Assembly: GCA_964368305.1 (NCBI GenBank)
Contig: CAYJAB010000001.1
Location: forward strand, 1-64,000
Direction of reading: 5' to 3'
Length of the DNA stretch: 64,000 bases
Origin: CAYJAB01 sp964368305
GTDB taxonomy: Bacteria > Bacillota_I > Bacilli_A > Erysipelotrichales > Erysipelotrichaceae
The notes under the pieces were generated by a model. That model was not told the DNA's origin. It saw only the letters and a program-made list of their open reading frames with translations, and did no database searches. How positions within the stretch are numbered: position 1 is the stretch's first letter; each line of letters begins with the position of its first letter. Shown here in pieces: positions 8,124-19,188 of the stretch. The position numbers and the translations under genes were made by a program.

Positions 8124-9104
8124 CTAATTTAAGGTGCTTAAAATCACCTCTAAATTATGCTCCATTATCGACAAATACGTTACACCTTTTTCAACATCCT
8201 CTTTAGATACTGATTCCATAGAATTTAAACGCACTATTTCAACATTATCATTTCCACTGCTGCTCGCAACTGTTTTCGCAAGTTCTTCTAATCCATTCTC
8301 TAAAATAATTAAATGGTCTACCTTTAACTCACTTGCTTTATTTGCTAAAAACGCAACCGTTTCAAAGCTTGCTTCTGTATCAACTGAACACCCTTGAAAT
8401 GCTGCATAATAATCAATATTATAGTCATGCATCAAATATAAAAATGGAAATCTATCCGTAATAATTAAACTCGTATTGTTTACTTTGTCTATTTTATCTT
8501 TATATGTATCATCTAAATCCTTTAATTCATCCAGATACATGTGTGCATTTTCTCTATACATCGCTTCATTTTCTATGTCCAACTGCACAATTACATCTGT
8601 CATTTTATCTACTATTATTTGTGCATTATTCAAAGACAACCATACATGTTCATCAATATGTGAAGACTGTTGGTTCTCATCTTCTTCATGACTATGCTCT
8701 TGATGGCTTGTATCCTGTTGCATACCATCCACATGTACTTCATATTGCACTTTATCTTCCAATGCTTCAATTGATTGAAATACAATTTGATTCTCATTTG
8801 TTGTGTTAAGCAGTGCATCTTTTACCCACTCTTGCGAATGTCCTCCATTATAAATGAGTAAATCCGCAGAAGCTATTTTTGTTATATCTTCAATAGATGG
8901 ATCATACCCATGTAAATCTACTCCATCTTCCATTAGATACTCTACTTCAAAAACATCATTATTTTCTCCAATGATTGCATTTACCCAATCGTATTCATGA
9001 AAAGATATAGTAACGATAGATACGATATCACTTTTTGACTCTGTAATGTTTTGACATCCACTCAACAGTAATCCAAGTACAATACATCCTATTAATTTCT
9101 TCAT
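8124..9104 (-). CDS. znuA: Zinc-binding lipoprotein of ABC transporter (ZnuA-like)
   Basis: This 326-residue protein is the extracellular metal-capturing component. It begins with a lipoprotein signal peptide ending LLLSGC, so C17 is the lipid-modified residue. The cluster A-I fold is suggested by LHGYDPSIED (H65), DEHVWLS (H153) and the later acidic position in ILENGLEE. A loop around residues 124-153 is strongly His/Glu-rich (SHQEHSHEEDE), a feature of zinc rather than manganese binding proteins. AAAGGGG precedes the ATG. The gene lies between the regulator and the ATPase in one operon. Confidence 0.92.
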   Translation of the reverse strand: MKKLIGCIVLGLLLSGCQNITESKSDIVSIVTISFHEYDWVNAIIGENNDVFEVEYLMEDGVDLHGYDPSIEDITKIASADLLIYNGGHSQEWVKDALLNTTNENQIVFQSIEALEDKVQYEVHVDGMQQDTSHQEHSHEEDENQQSSHIDEHVWLSLNNAQIIVDKMTDVIVQLDIENEAMYRENAHMYLDELKDLDDTYKDKIDKVNNTSLIITDRFPFLYLMHDYNIDYYAAFQGCSVDTEASFETVAFLANKASELKVDHLIILENGLEELAKTVASSSGNDNVEIVRLNSMESVSKEDVEKGVTYLSIMEHNLEVILSTLN

Positions 9105-9115
9105 TTTATTCCCCT

Positions 9116-9511
9116 TTATTTATCTTGGCAATTTGTACATTTTCCATATAGTACTGCCGTTGTTTGTCCAATAGAAAATCCATGCTCTTGTTTAGATATA
9201 TTTGTTATCATATGAGATAACTCTTCATTTAAATGATAGGTCATATCACATTGTTTACATTTTAAGTGGACAATTCCATGACATTTTTTAGGATTGACAT
9301 ATTGATATAAAACCACATGACTATTCTGTTGTGTCATCTTACATAAAATACCTTCTTTTTCCATTTTTGCTAAGTTTCGATAAATGGAACTTAAACTAAT
9401 CGTATGCTCTTTTAATTGATCGTATACCATTTGACTTGATACAACACGGTGTCCAATACTTTCAAAATAGTTTAATAATAGCTTACGTACTTCTGTTTTA
9501 TAGCCTTTCAT
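9116..9511 (-). CDS. zur: Fur-family metal regulator, probably Zur
   Basis: This 131-residue protein has the Fur layout: an N-terminal winged helix (SLSSIYRNLAKMEKEGIL as recognition region) and a dimerisation domain with the metal site KKCHGIVHLKCKQC. The structural zinc site is C85-x2-C88 with C125-x2-C128. It heads an operon with zinc-transporter genes and has a Fur-box-like palindrome in its own promoter, so it most likely represses the operon when zinc is sufficient. PerR or Fur identity is less likely given the neighbours but cannot be fully excluded from sequence. Confidence 0.88.
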   Translation of the reverse strand: MKGYKTEVRKLLLNYFESIGHRVVSSQMVYDQLKEHTISLSSIYRNLAKMEKEGILCKMTQQNSHVVLYQYVNPKKCHGIVHLKCKQCDMTYHLNEELSHMITNISKQEHGFSIGQTTAVLYGKCTNCQDK

Positions 9512-9531
9512 AGTATTCTCCTTTTTATATG

Positions 9532-9554
9532 AATTTGAGAATGATTGTCAAATT
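9532..9554. promoter_or_regulatory. Fur/Zur-type operator overlapping promoter elements
   Basis: AATTTGA-(9)-TCAAATT is a perfect 7-bp inverted repeat whose core GAGAATGATTGTC differs at two positions from the classic Fur core GATAATGATTATC. It lies about 20 bases before the regulator start and overlaps a minus-strand TTGACA hexamer, a good place for metal-dependent repression. Confidence 0.75.
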
Positions 9555-9633
9555 ATATTCAAATTGTATCACTTCTCTTTTAATTTGTATATTTTTTCAA
9601 TATTTATTTTTAATCTAGAACACTTTTTACACA

Positions 9634-9662
9634 CTGACAAAACCATACAAATATGCTATTCT
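9634..9662 (+). promoter_or_regulatory. Promoter of addB-addA
   Basis: CTGACA (9634-9639) and TATTCT (9657-9662) are separated by 17 bases and lie 25 bases before the addB ATG. Confidence 0.6.
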
Positions 9663-9687
9663 AAAAGGTAAGAATAAGGGGTATTTT

Positions 9688-12345
9688 ATGCAAGAAAACA
9701 CACACTATAAGACAATCATTGCCTCCGCATACCAAAAGAAATCTATTTTCCAAAACTTACTCAAAGAAAATAAAAATGGAATGATTAAAATACAGATTTT
9801 ATCTTATAACACTTTTTTCAATCAAGATGAAAGTATTTCAAATACACATGTTTTTTTACAATACTATAAAACATGTACAGCATTAAAAGATCAACTTTCT
9901 GTATTTAAATCACTTGTTTTTTCATATGGATTTATTGAAGAAATTATTTCATTTGTAAGAATAATGGATGAATATCATATCCAACCTTCAGACTTACCTC
10001 ACACAACACAAAAAGAAATAGAATTAAAACTGTTAGTTGAGGCTGTTTATTTGATTCCTACAAATACAAAGACAAAAGTTAAACAGATCCAACAGCTACA
10101 AAACCAAGATTTATCTTATGTCACAATCTATCAAGATGCTTATGCATCTATTAGTCAAAAAAATACAATTCAAACGATGATTCAAAATAACGCAACGTAT
10201 ATTCCACTTAATAAACCTACGCTTGCGTCTATTAAAGCGTTTCAAGCAGCCAATACACGTTATGAAGTAGAATCACTTGCACAATACTTAATTTCAAATG
10301 CTGATGATTTATCCAACTATCAAATCATACTAAGTGATACAAGCGTTTATACAGAACTTATTAAACAAGTATTTTCACGCTATGAAATACCGTATCAGTT
10401 TATGTATCAAACATCTACTACAAAAATACAATATGTTTATTTAGCATATCTTGCCTGTTTAACACAAAAAGACATTGCCTCTTTTTTAACATTAATACAA
10501 TACCAATGTTTTGACTTTAACTGCGCACGTTTTTATCAATATACATCCCAATATGATATTACACTTTTAGAGTGCTTACATCCTTTTAATAAAGTCGCTA
10601 CACTATCCGATACGCTGTTTTCTAATAAAGATATCGAAGAGCTTTTAAAGCTTGAACAAGATGCTGAACAAACAAGACTTTTACTGCTTCCTTTTATCGA
10701 ATCTATTTTCAATGAAAAAACTTCAAAAGATATTCTGAAAGAAAGCTTTGATTTATGTTTAACACACCTATTTTTAAAATCAGAGTTTGAACAAAAAGCA
10801 CTCGAAAAAGTAAGAGTATTCATAAACGATCTATATAATGAAACCGATTCGATATTAGATATCCCATCTTTCTTAACCTATCTGTTTAAATCTATACAAG
10901 TGGACCAAACAGATTCTAGTCAAAACGGAATTAAAATCGCAACTTTAAGTACATGTTATACAAGTGATCTGCATACAAACATTATTTTAGGTGGAAACCA
11001 CAATGCATTTATTAAACCAAAAATTCATACAGGGATCTTTGATGAATCTTATATGAAACAACTTGCATATCCTTCTATTGAAGAGCGTACCACTTTTACA
11101 CTAGATCAAACAATGGAACTATTAAGTTTCGCTAAGAATCTTATTATCTCTTATACCTACGGAGATTTAAATGGAAAACCAAAAGAAATTGCCTTTGAAC
11201 TTGAACAGTGGCTTGAAGCACAAAACATTAAAATACAAGAGTGGCCTATTGTTTCAAATGATCTAGCAAAAACACAAAAAGAACATATTTCACCTACTAC
11301 TTCAAAAGAACTTTTCTTAAAAGATAATACGATATTTGGATCTGTGTCTTCTATAGAGACATACTTTAATTGTAAGTATTCATACTTTTTAAAGTATGGG
11401 TTTAAACTATATAGTAAAAGAAAGATTGTCTTAGACAGTGCACTTTTAGGAACGATTCTTCATAAAATAATTGAAGTGCTTGTATTAAATAAAAAATATC
11501 CACGTGTTTCAAAAGAAGATTTAACGCAAACCATTGATGTTGTATTTAAAGATATATATAAGCTATTTTCAAACAAAAAAGATCAGTTAGACTTAATTAA
11601 ACTACGTATTCACAATAATCTAAGTCTTACTTTAGAGTTTTTAACTTCAATGGAAAGTACAACTTCCTTCAAAACAGATAAACTAGAGTATCCATTTACA
11701 CACACTTTTGAATTTGACAAGGCTTCTTTAGTATTAAGAGGAGTTGTCGACCGTATTGATACATACAGTGACTACTTTAGAATCATTGATTATAAAAGCA
11801 GTATGAAAACACTCTCTGAAAAGAATTTCTTTTTAGGAACACAACTGCAACTATTGACATATTTATATGTAATCACACAACAATTAAATAAAAAACCAAC
11901 AGGTGCATACTATGCTACTTTAAAAACCTCAAATACACCAATAAAAGCATATACCTATGACTTAAGAAAAAAAGAAGAAACCTACTTTGATAGCGAGAAA
12001 AAACATCAACTGTTTATTGAGTCACAAAAACTATCTGGTGCAACCGTTCTGTTTACACCAGAACTTGATACAACAGCCAAACATGTAAAAGGGATTCGAC
12101 TAGGTAAAAATGGACCTGCAGTAAGTGGAAAAGCCTATAATTTTGAACTAATTGAACAAGCGCTTTTAGATGTATATGAACAATTCACACAACTTTTATT
12201 AAGCGGAAACATTGCATGTGATCCAAAAGAATACGCATGTACTTTCTGTGAGTTTAAGGCAATTTGTCAAAATACAGCTGTATACAAAGCCAACCCACTT
12301 ACAGATATTGAGACATTAAAGGATGGAGATAACGATGGCAATTAA
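9688..12345 (+). CDS. addB: AddB subunit of the AddAB helicase-nuclease
   Basis: This 885-residue protein is the AddB partner of the double-strand-break end-processing enzyme (RecBCD equivalent). The C-terminal nuclease is seen as GTILHKIIEVL, GVVDRIDTYSDYFRIIDYKS (catalytic Asp and Lys) and the iron-sulfur cysteines in YFNCKYSYFL and CTFCEFKAIC. The N-terminus lacks the GxxGxGKT nucleotide loop found in Bacillus AddB, and the protein is shorter than the roughly 1160 residues there, so it is a lineage variant. AAGGGG precedes the ATG. Its last codons overlap the start of addA. Confidence 0.88.
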   Translation: MQENTHYKTIIASAYQKKSIFQNLLKENKNGMIKIQILSYNTFFNQDESISNTHVFLQYYKTCTALKDQLSVFKSLVFSYGFIEEIISFVRIMDEYHIQPSDLPHTTQKEIELKLLVEAVYLIPTNTKTKVKQIQQLQNQDLSYVTIYQDAYASISQKNTIQTMIQNNATYIPLNKPTLASIKAFQAANTRYEVESLAQYLISNADDLSNYQIILSDTSVYTELIKQVFSRYEIPYQFMYQTSTTKIQYVYLAYLACLTQKDIASFLTLIQYQCFDFNCARFYQYTSQYDITLLECLHPFNKVATLSDTLFSNKDIEELLKLEQDAEQTRLLLLPFIESIFNEKTSKDILKESFDLCLTHLFLKSEFEQKALEKVRVFINDLYNETDSILDIPSFLTYLFKSIQVDQTDSSQNGIKIATLSTCYTSDLHTNIILGGNHNAFIKPKIHTGIFDESYMKQLAYPSIEERTTFTLDQTMELLSFAKNLIISYTYGDLNGKPKEIAFELEQWLEAQNIKIQEWPIVSNDLAKTQKEHISPTTSKELFLKDNTIFGSVSSIETYFNCKYSYFLKYGFKLYSKRKIVLDSALLGTILHKIIEVLVLNKKYPRVSKEDLTQTIDVVFKDIYKLFSNKKDQLDLIKLRIHNNLSLTLEFLTSMESTTSFKTDKLEYPFTHTFEFDKASLVLRGVVDRIDTYSDYFRIIDYKSSMKTLSEKNFFLGTQLQLLTYLYVITQQLNKKPTGAYYATLKTSNTPIKAYTYDLRKKEETYFDSEKKHQLFIESQKLSGATVLFTPELDTTAKHVKGIRLGKNGPAVSGKAYNFELIEQALLDVYEQFTQLLLSGNIACDPKEYACTFCEFKAICQNTAVYKANPLTDIETLKDGDNDGN

Positions 12346-15300
12346 ATGGAATTCACAACAGAAAAAAGCAATCGATTTAACAGATAAAAATATAATTGTC
12401 AGTGCCAGTGCAGGTGCAGGTAAGACAACTGTTTTAATCGCGCGTTTAATGAAACGTATTATTGAAGATCAAGTATCCATTGACCAAATTATCGCCATGA
12501 CATTTACCGATGCAGCGGCTGCAGAAATGAAAAAAAGACTTTCCATTTCCCTAAGCGAAGCCTATCAAAAAAATCCAAGTGAATATCTAAAAAAACAGAT
12601 GGCACTTTTACCTTCTGCTTCTATTTCTACTATTCACTCATTTTGTCTAAACATTATTAAAAACTATTATTTTGCGATCCAACTTGAACCTACACGTATC
12701 TCTAATATATTAGACGATGCAACTTTAGCTTTACTAAAAAAAGAAGCATTAGAGGATACTTTTAATGATGCATTTAAACATAAAGATGAAGCATTTGTAC
12801 AACTTTTAGATACATTTAGTGCATCCGCAATCGATCAAGAAGATCTTGAAAAAGCCATCTTACAACTTGCGAAAACCGCAAAAAGACACTTAAATTATGA
12901 AACTTATTTAAATCAAATCTCAAATAATTACCAAAAATATTCTAGAATTGATTTATTACCAAATGATCTGAAAACATTATTTTTTGAATCTTACCGTGTT
13001 CAATGTGATGTATTAATTAGTCATATTCAAGATTTATCCGCATATGTATTACAAACCCATCCAACAGAAGCAGCGTATATTCTTGCGAATCAAGCAAAAC
13101 TTGATAAGGCGTATTATATGTTAGCGCAAATTCGTGATGAAAACTACGATAGGTTTGTATCTGCAACTATTTCTTGTATGGGCGTTGATCTTAAGTCCTC
13201 TTTAGACAAAGATCCAATCTATAAAGAGTTTAGAGACAATGTGATTGGATGTTTAAAATCTATATTAGAAGGTCTCTATGATTCTAAAGAGTACTTATTG
13301 TCTATTGAATATCAAAAACCACTCATTGAAAAATTAGCACACATGACTCAACAATACTTAGAAAAATATGAACAATTAAAAATAAAACACAACGGGATTG
13401 ATTTTGATGATATGGAACAGTTTGCCTATGCCATTTTAACTGCCAACAACAATGAAGTAGCACACATCTATCAAAATCAATATATCGATATTATGGTAGA
13501 TGAATTTCAAGATACAAATATTATCCAAAATGAAATGGTGGAACTCATTAGTCGTAAAAACAATGTCTTTAGAGTAGGAGATATTAAACAATCTATTTAC
13601 CGTTTCCGTGGTGCAAAACCAAATATTATGCAAGAATTAATGCAAGAAGATCCTTCTATTATGGAAGTGATTTATTTAAACAACAACTACCGTTCTAAAC
13701 AAGATATTGTTGATTTTAATAATGATATGTTTGATCAAATGATGAACATTGATGGACTTAAAAGTTCATACAATGAATTCGACTATGTACAAACAGGAAT
13801 AGACTCACAAAAAGAGGGATGTTTCCCTGTTGAGTTTCATTTGATTCAGAAAAAAGATATGACGCAATTTCCAGATGATGGCTTTTTAGATGCAACGCAA
13901 TACAATGACCATGAACTTAAGGCGCATTATATTGCAAGTAAGATTGTTACACTTGTTAAAGAGGAACAAAGAAAGTTTAAAGACATTGCGATTTTAATTC
14001 GAAATCACAATATGAAGCTTCATTTAATGAATGCATTTGAACAATTAAATGTACCTTATTCATTCTCACTTGTAAGTGGTTTTTATCAATCTTCCAGTGT
14101 TTCAAGTGTAATGGCTTATTTACATATCTTAAATAATCCTACAGATAAGATAAACTTAATTGCTGTTTTAAAAAATATATATCATATCGATAATGATACA
14201 CTCGCGAAACATCAATTAAACGACACAAACTTACTTGATTTGATTAAAGATGATTACTATGCACTTAAAAATCCTACAATGAGTATTTGTGATGTACTTA
14301 CTTACATCTTCAAAATACAAAACTTCTATGATCTTCATTGTACAAAAAAAGAAAGAAACAACTTAGATTTACTTTTTGAAAAAGCGGCACAGTATCAAAA
14401 AACACAACCAAATCTTTATACCTATGTTTCATTTATTTTAGCAATTGAAGATGAAAAAACATCAGAAGCCATGTCTAAACAAAGCGATGAAGATGTGGTA
14501 ACTGTAATGACCATCCATCAATCAAAAGGATTACAATTTCCTGTTGTCTTCTTCTGCAGTTCATTTACGCAACATGACTTAGAATCTAAAAACAAGTTAG
14601 CATGCGATGAATACTTAGGGGTTGCATTAAATAATGTAGAGTTCCCTTATCGTTTTTCTAATTTAAGTCTTTATCGTAAAGCTTTAGATTTCAACAATAC
14701 AAAAGAAGACTTTGAAGAACAAATGAGGCTGTTATATGTAGGTCTAACACGTGCTCAACAACAGATGTTTATCATTGATGTCTTTAGTAAAAACATCTCA
14801 AAGCGTCCTTTAAATCTTGCAGGAATCTTTAGTCGAATCGGTTTTTCTGGATGGCTATTAAAATGTATGCTTCAAGAAAAACCATACTTTAAAACAGTTA
14901 TTATCGACAAAGCATGGGAATTGATTTCACACACTGCACCTGTTCAAACAAAACACATCCACACACTATGGACAAAAACTGTAAAACAAACAAAAATGGT
15001 GTCACCAAGTGAAACAGAGAAACATGAAATACTGCCTTTTGTACATACAGAAAAAACAGGAAGTGCTGTTGGGACATCCATTCACCACGCAATTCAAAAC
15101 CTACCAAATACTGTATGGACTTTAGAAATGTTAGAGCCTTTTCATTTGAGTACTTACTACTTAAATGCACTTCTTCAATTTTCAAGTTCTGCATTTTACA
15201 AACAGCTATTGACTATGCCTGTCTATAAAGAGTTGCCATTTGTAACACAAATAGAACATTCTATTGTCCAAGGGATTATGGACTTTGTCGCAATGGATGA

Positions 15301-15481
15301 AAAAGAAGCAATCATTGTCGATTTTAAAACGGATTCTATTTTAGATGCTGAAGTTTTAAAAGAGAAATATATGTCACAATTGACTTTGTATCAAAAAGCA
15401 ATTGAAACGATTTATCCAAACCTTGCGGTATCTTGTTATCTATATAGTTTCTCAATGCATCAATTTATCCAAATTAAGTAA
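12335..15481 (+). CDS. addA: AddA helicase-nuclease subunit
   Basis: This 1048-residue UvrD-like superfamily 1 helicase carries a C-terminal nuclease. Motifs in order are Walker A SASAGAGKTTVL (residues 23-34), DEFQDTNIIQ (Walker B), VGDIKQSIYRFRGA, VMTIHQSKGLQFPVVF and LLYVGLTRAQQQ. The nuclease core is IQGIMDFVAMDEKEAIIVDF followed by KTD. The start MAIKWNS overlaps the addB stop (ATGGCAATTAA) and has GGAG upstream, giving translational coupling. It processes broken DNA ends for RecA-dependent repair. A hairpin terminator follows. Confidence 0.95.
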   Translation: MAIKWNSQQKKAIDLTDKNIIVSASAGAGKTTVLIARLMKRIIEDQVSIDQIIAMTFTDAAAAEMKKRLSISLSEAYQKNPSEYLKKQMALLPSASISTIHSFCLNIIKNYYFAIQLEPTRISNILDDATLALLKKEALEDTFNDAFKHKDEAFVQLLDTFSASAIDQEDLEKAILQLAKTAKRHLNYETYLNQISNNYQKYSRIDLLPNDLKTLFFESYRVQCDVLISHIQDLSAYVLQTHPTEAAYILANQAKLDKAYYMLAQIRDENYDRFVSATISCMGVDLKSSLDKDPIYKEFRDNVIGCLKSILEGLYDSKEYLLSIEYQKPLIEKLAHMTQQYLEKYEQLKIKHNGIDFDDMEQFAYAILTANNNEVAHIYQNQYIDIMVDEFQDTNIIQNEMVELISRKNNVFRVGDIKQSIYRFRGAKPNIMQELMQEDPSIMEVIYLNNNYRSKQDIVDFNNDMFDQMMNIDGLKSSYNEFDYVQTGIDSQKEGCFPVEFHLIQKKDMTQFPDDGFLDATQYNDHELKAHYIASKIVTLVKEEQRKFKDIAILIRNHNMKLHLMNAFEQLNVPYSFSLVSGFYQSSSVSSVMAYLHILNNPTDKINLIAVLKNIYHIDNDTLAKHQLNDTNLLDLIKDDYYALKNPTMSICDVLTYIFKIQNFYDLHCTKKERNNLDLLFEKAAQYQKTQPNLYTYVSFILAIEDEKTSEAMSKQSDEDVVTVMTIHQSKGLQFPVVFFCSSFTQHDLESKNKLACDEYLGVALNNVEFPYRFSNLSLYRKALDFNNTKEDFEEQMRLLYVGLTRAQQQMFIIDVFSKNISKRPLNLAGIFSRIGFSGWLLKCMLQEKPYFKTVIIDKAWELISHTAPVQTKHIHTLWTKTVKQTKMVSPSETEKHEILPFVHTEKTGSAVGTSIHHAIQNLPNTVWTLEMLEPFHLSTYYLNALLQFSSSAFYKQLLTMPVYKELPFVTQIEHSIVQGIMDFVAMDEKEAIIVDFKTDSILDAEVLKEKYMSQLTLYQKAIETIYPNLAVSCYLYSFSMHQFIQIK

Positions 15482-15536
15482 AAATGATACAACCTATTTC
15501 ATTATTATTAAAAATAATTATCTATCTAGTACATCA

Positions 15537-15578
15537 CAAGGCTATATCTCGCTTAAATGCTTGACATAGCCTTGTTTT
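15537..15578 (+). terminator. Terminator of addB-addA
   Basis: CAAGGCTAT (15537-15545) pairs with ATAGCCTTG (15566-15574) across a 20-base loop and is followed by TTTT. It lies about 56 bases after the addA stop. Confidence 0.65.
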
Positions 15579-15612
15579 CATATAAACATCTTTATTTTGT
15601 TGTTTAAATAAT

Positions 15613-15634
15613 AAAAGCCCTATAAATGGCTTTT
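15613..15634. terminator. Second hairpin beside the lysS-like remnant
   Basis: AAAAGCC (15613-15619) pairs with GGCTTTT (15628-15634). It stands where a terminator would stand for the minus-strand lysS remnant next to it, matching the arrangement after intact lysS. Confidence 0.5.
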
Positions 15635-15637
15635 TAA

Positions 15638-15688
15638 GTTAGTATGATATCTAATCTTTTATTTATTTCTCATATGTGGAAATATGTA
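15638..15688 (-). pseudogene. Remnant of a lysS 3' end
   Basis: Bases 15639-15686 align without gaps to 17407-17454, the last codons and downstream flank of intact lysS, with about 38 of 48 identical. Nine of the ten differences are transitions. On the minus strand the remnant still reads FPHMRNK then stop, against FPHMKNKQ then stop in intact LysS. The rest of the gene is missing or unrecognisable. It is in the same orientation as lysS and on the far side of the AAA ATPase gene. Confidence 0.65.
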
Positions 15689-15994
15689 TGTTAACTAGTT
15701 ATTATTACATATCACTAATATACACAGTGATTAGTGTACTTTATTAACTGTCAGAAATATTTCTACAAATTGAGATTTAAATTTGGCAGGAAATTGACAT
15801 GTTTTTTGCACGCATTTACAATGTTCTACTACATATTTATTCCGTACTTTTTCTTTTATGAAGCAATATAGTACCCACCATCTTTCTTAGAGCCAATATA
15901 ATTAATGATTTATCATTTATTCTACTAATCATATTTAATGAGCACCTATAGATTATGTTGATGTAAAAAATATAAACTCAATAAATATATCTAT
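15689..15994. other. Intergenic stretch without a recognisable gene
   Basis: No open frame of useful length, RNA motif or repeat family was identified here. A minus-strand fragment near 15856-15900 reads IGSKKDGGYYIAS before a stop, which may be residue of a decayed coding region. Together with the lysS remnant it suggests old gene decay. Confidence 0.4.
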
Positions 15995-16016
15995 TTTTTT
16001 CTCTGTAGAGAAAAAA
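15995..16016. repeat. Perfect short palindrome before the AAA ATPase gene
   Basis: TTTTTTCTCT-GT-AGAGAAAAAA is a 10-bp perfect inverted repeat with a 2-base centre, 22 bases before the extended -10 of the next gene. It could be an operator or a decayed terminator. Confidence 0.45.
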
Positions 16017-16037
16017 CTTTCATTTTTAATATGGTTT

Positions 16038-16046
16038 TGATATAAT
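16038..16046 (+). promoter_or_regulatory. Extended -10 promoter of the AAA ATPase gene
   Basis: TGATATAAT is a full extended -10 element 27 bases before the ATG. No good -35 hexamer is present at 17 bases, as is usual for this promoter type. Confidence 0.55.
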
Positions 16047-16073
16047 AATAAAAACAAAGTGAGGTGTATAATG

Positions 16074-17273
16074 ATGATAACAAGAAAAGAATATCTATCA
16101 GAGTTATTGCAATTTCGTGACCAAAATATAATAAAAGTTGTTACCGGTGTTCGAAGATGTGGAAAGTCCACATTATTTAAGCAATTTCAAAATCATTTAT
16201 TAACTGAAGGTGTTTTAAAAGAACAAATTATTTCCATAAACCTTGAAGATCTTGATTATGAAGAGCTTCTAGACTATAAAAAGTTATATAACTTTATAAA
16301 AGAAAAACTTTGTAAGGATAAGCAAACATATATATTTCTAGATGAAATACAGAACTGTCCAAGCTTTGAAAAAACAGTTGATAGCTTATTTATTAAAGAC
16401 AATACAGATATTTATATTACTGGCTCTAATGCCTATATGCTATCTGGCGAACTTGCAACACTTCTTTCAGGAAGATACATAACGATTGATATGTTGCCTT
16501 TATCATTTAATGAATATATGACATTTCAAGATAGCACTCGTTCATCAAGAGAACATTTTGCAGATTATATGCGATTTGGTTCTTTCCCATATTTAGCAAA
16601 TATCTTAAAGGATGTAAATATGATAAATTCTTATATTGAAGGAATTTATAGTACTATTTTAATAAAAGATGTTTCAAAACGTGAAGGTATAAGTGATATT
16701 TCTTTACTAGAAAACATTGTAAAAGCAGTTGCTTCATCAATTGGAAGTCCTATTTCGACAAAGAAAATAAGTGATACTATAAACTCTGCTGGTAGAAGGA
16801 CATCGGTTAATTCTGTCGACAATTATTTAAAAGCTCTTTGTGATGCTTATATATTCTATAAAGTTGATCGGTTTGATGTCAAAGGTAGACAACATTTGAA
16901 AACTTTAGGAAAGTATTATATCGTTGATACTGGTATCCGCAATCTTATCTCTGCTTCAAGTTCATCTGACATAGGACATTTAATTGAAAACATTGTTTAC
17001 TTTGAACTAAAAAGACGCAAGTTTCAAGTAAGCATTGGTAAAGTAGCTGAAAAGGAAGTTGATTTTGTTGCTAAAAATGAAGAAGGACTTTTATATGTAC
17101 AAGTTTCTGCCAGTGTACTTAATGAAGACACACTAAAACGAGAACTTGCCCCTTTAGTAGCCATAAGTGATCATTATCCAAAACTTCTATTAACCTTAGA
17201 TGAAGTACCTCAAGGTGCCAACTTTAATGGTATTCGCTATATAAACTTAATTGATTGGTTACTGAATAAGTAA
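16074..17273 (+). CDS. AAA_14/DUF4143 family ATPase
   Basis: This 399-residue protein belongs to the large prokaryotic family with an N-terminal AAA_14 ATPase and a C-terminal DUF4143 domain that has a restriction-endonuclease-like look. Walker A is GVRRCGKST (residues 25-33) and Walker B is YIFLDEIQNC. The C-terminal part has VEKEVDFVAKNE-like acidic residues and LYVQVSAS (here KEVDFVAKNEEGLLYVQVS), the D...Q-x-K-like nuclease-fold pattern. GAGGTG supports the ATG at 16074; 16071 and a GTG at 16059 are less well placed. Function of the family is unknown; members are mobile and often in accessory regions. It is the only gene between addA and lysS and has its own promoter and terminator. Confidence 0.85.
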   Translation: MITRKEYLSELLQFRDQNIIKVVTGVRRCGKSTLFKQFQNHLLTEGVLKEQIISINLEDLDYEELLDYKKLYNFIKEKLCKDKQTYIFLDEIQNCPSFEKTVDSLFIKDNTDIYITGSNAYMLSGELATLLSGRYITIDMLPLSFNEYMTFQDSTRSSREHFADYMRFGSFPYLANILKDVNMINSYIEGIYSTILIKDVSKREGISDISLLENIVKAVASSIGSPISTKKISDTINSAGRRTSVNSVDNYLKALCDAYIFYKVDRFDVKGRQHLKTLGKYYIVDTGIRNLISASSSSDIGHLIENIVYFELKRRKFQVSIGKVAEKEVDFVAKNEEGLLYVQVSASVLNEDTLKRELAPLVAISDHYPKLLLTLDEVPQGANFNGIRYINLIDWLLNK

Positions 17274-17278
17274 ATGAA

Positions 17279-17312
17279 AAAAAACATTTAGTACAACGTA
17301 TAAATGTTTTTT
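17279..17312 (+). terminator. Terminator of the AAA ATPase gene
   Basis: AAAAAACATTTA (17279-17290) pairs perfectly with 17301-17312, a 12-bp stem with a 10-base loop that carries its own T run. It works in either direction. Confidence 0.8.
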
Positions 17313-17372
17313 CTATTATTATTTCTTGATACTGCAACAACTCTATGATCATAATAGTATTATAATACAAAA

Positions 17373-17410
17373 AACTCACTAATTCTTTTTATAACAAGTC
17401 TTAGTGAGTT
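17373..17410 (-). terminator. Terminator of lysS
   Basis: AACTCACTAA (17373-17382) pairs perfectly with 17401-17410 across an 18-base loop, and TTTT follows on the minus strand. It lies 15 bases beyond the lysS stop. Confidence 0.75.
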
Positions 17411-17425
17411 AGTACAATGTCTAAC

Positions 17426-19153
<1,728 letters not shown>

Positions 19154-19159
19154 ATTTGT

Positions 19160-19188
19160 ATTATAGTTAAATGCTTATTGTTTGTCAA
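19160..19188 (-). promoter_or_regulatory. Perfect consensus promoter of the lysS T-box unit
   Basis: TTGACA (19183-19188) and TATAAT (19160-19165) are both perfect and separated by exactly 17 bases. The -35 lies within the last codons of dusB, so lysS can be transcribed apart from dusB. Confidence 0.88.

Noticed and set aside
16074..17273. AAA ATPase gene as an IS21-type transposition helper (IstB)
   Set aside because: The C-terminal DUF4143 domain, length and lack of a neighbouring transposase or terminal repeats fit AAA_14/DUF4143 proteins, not IstB.
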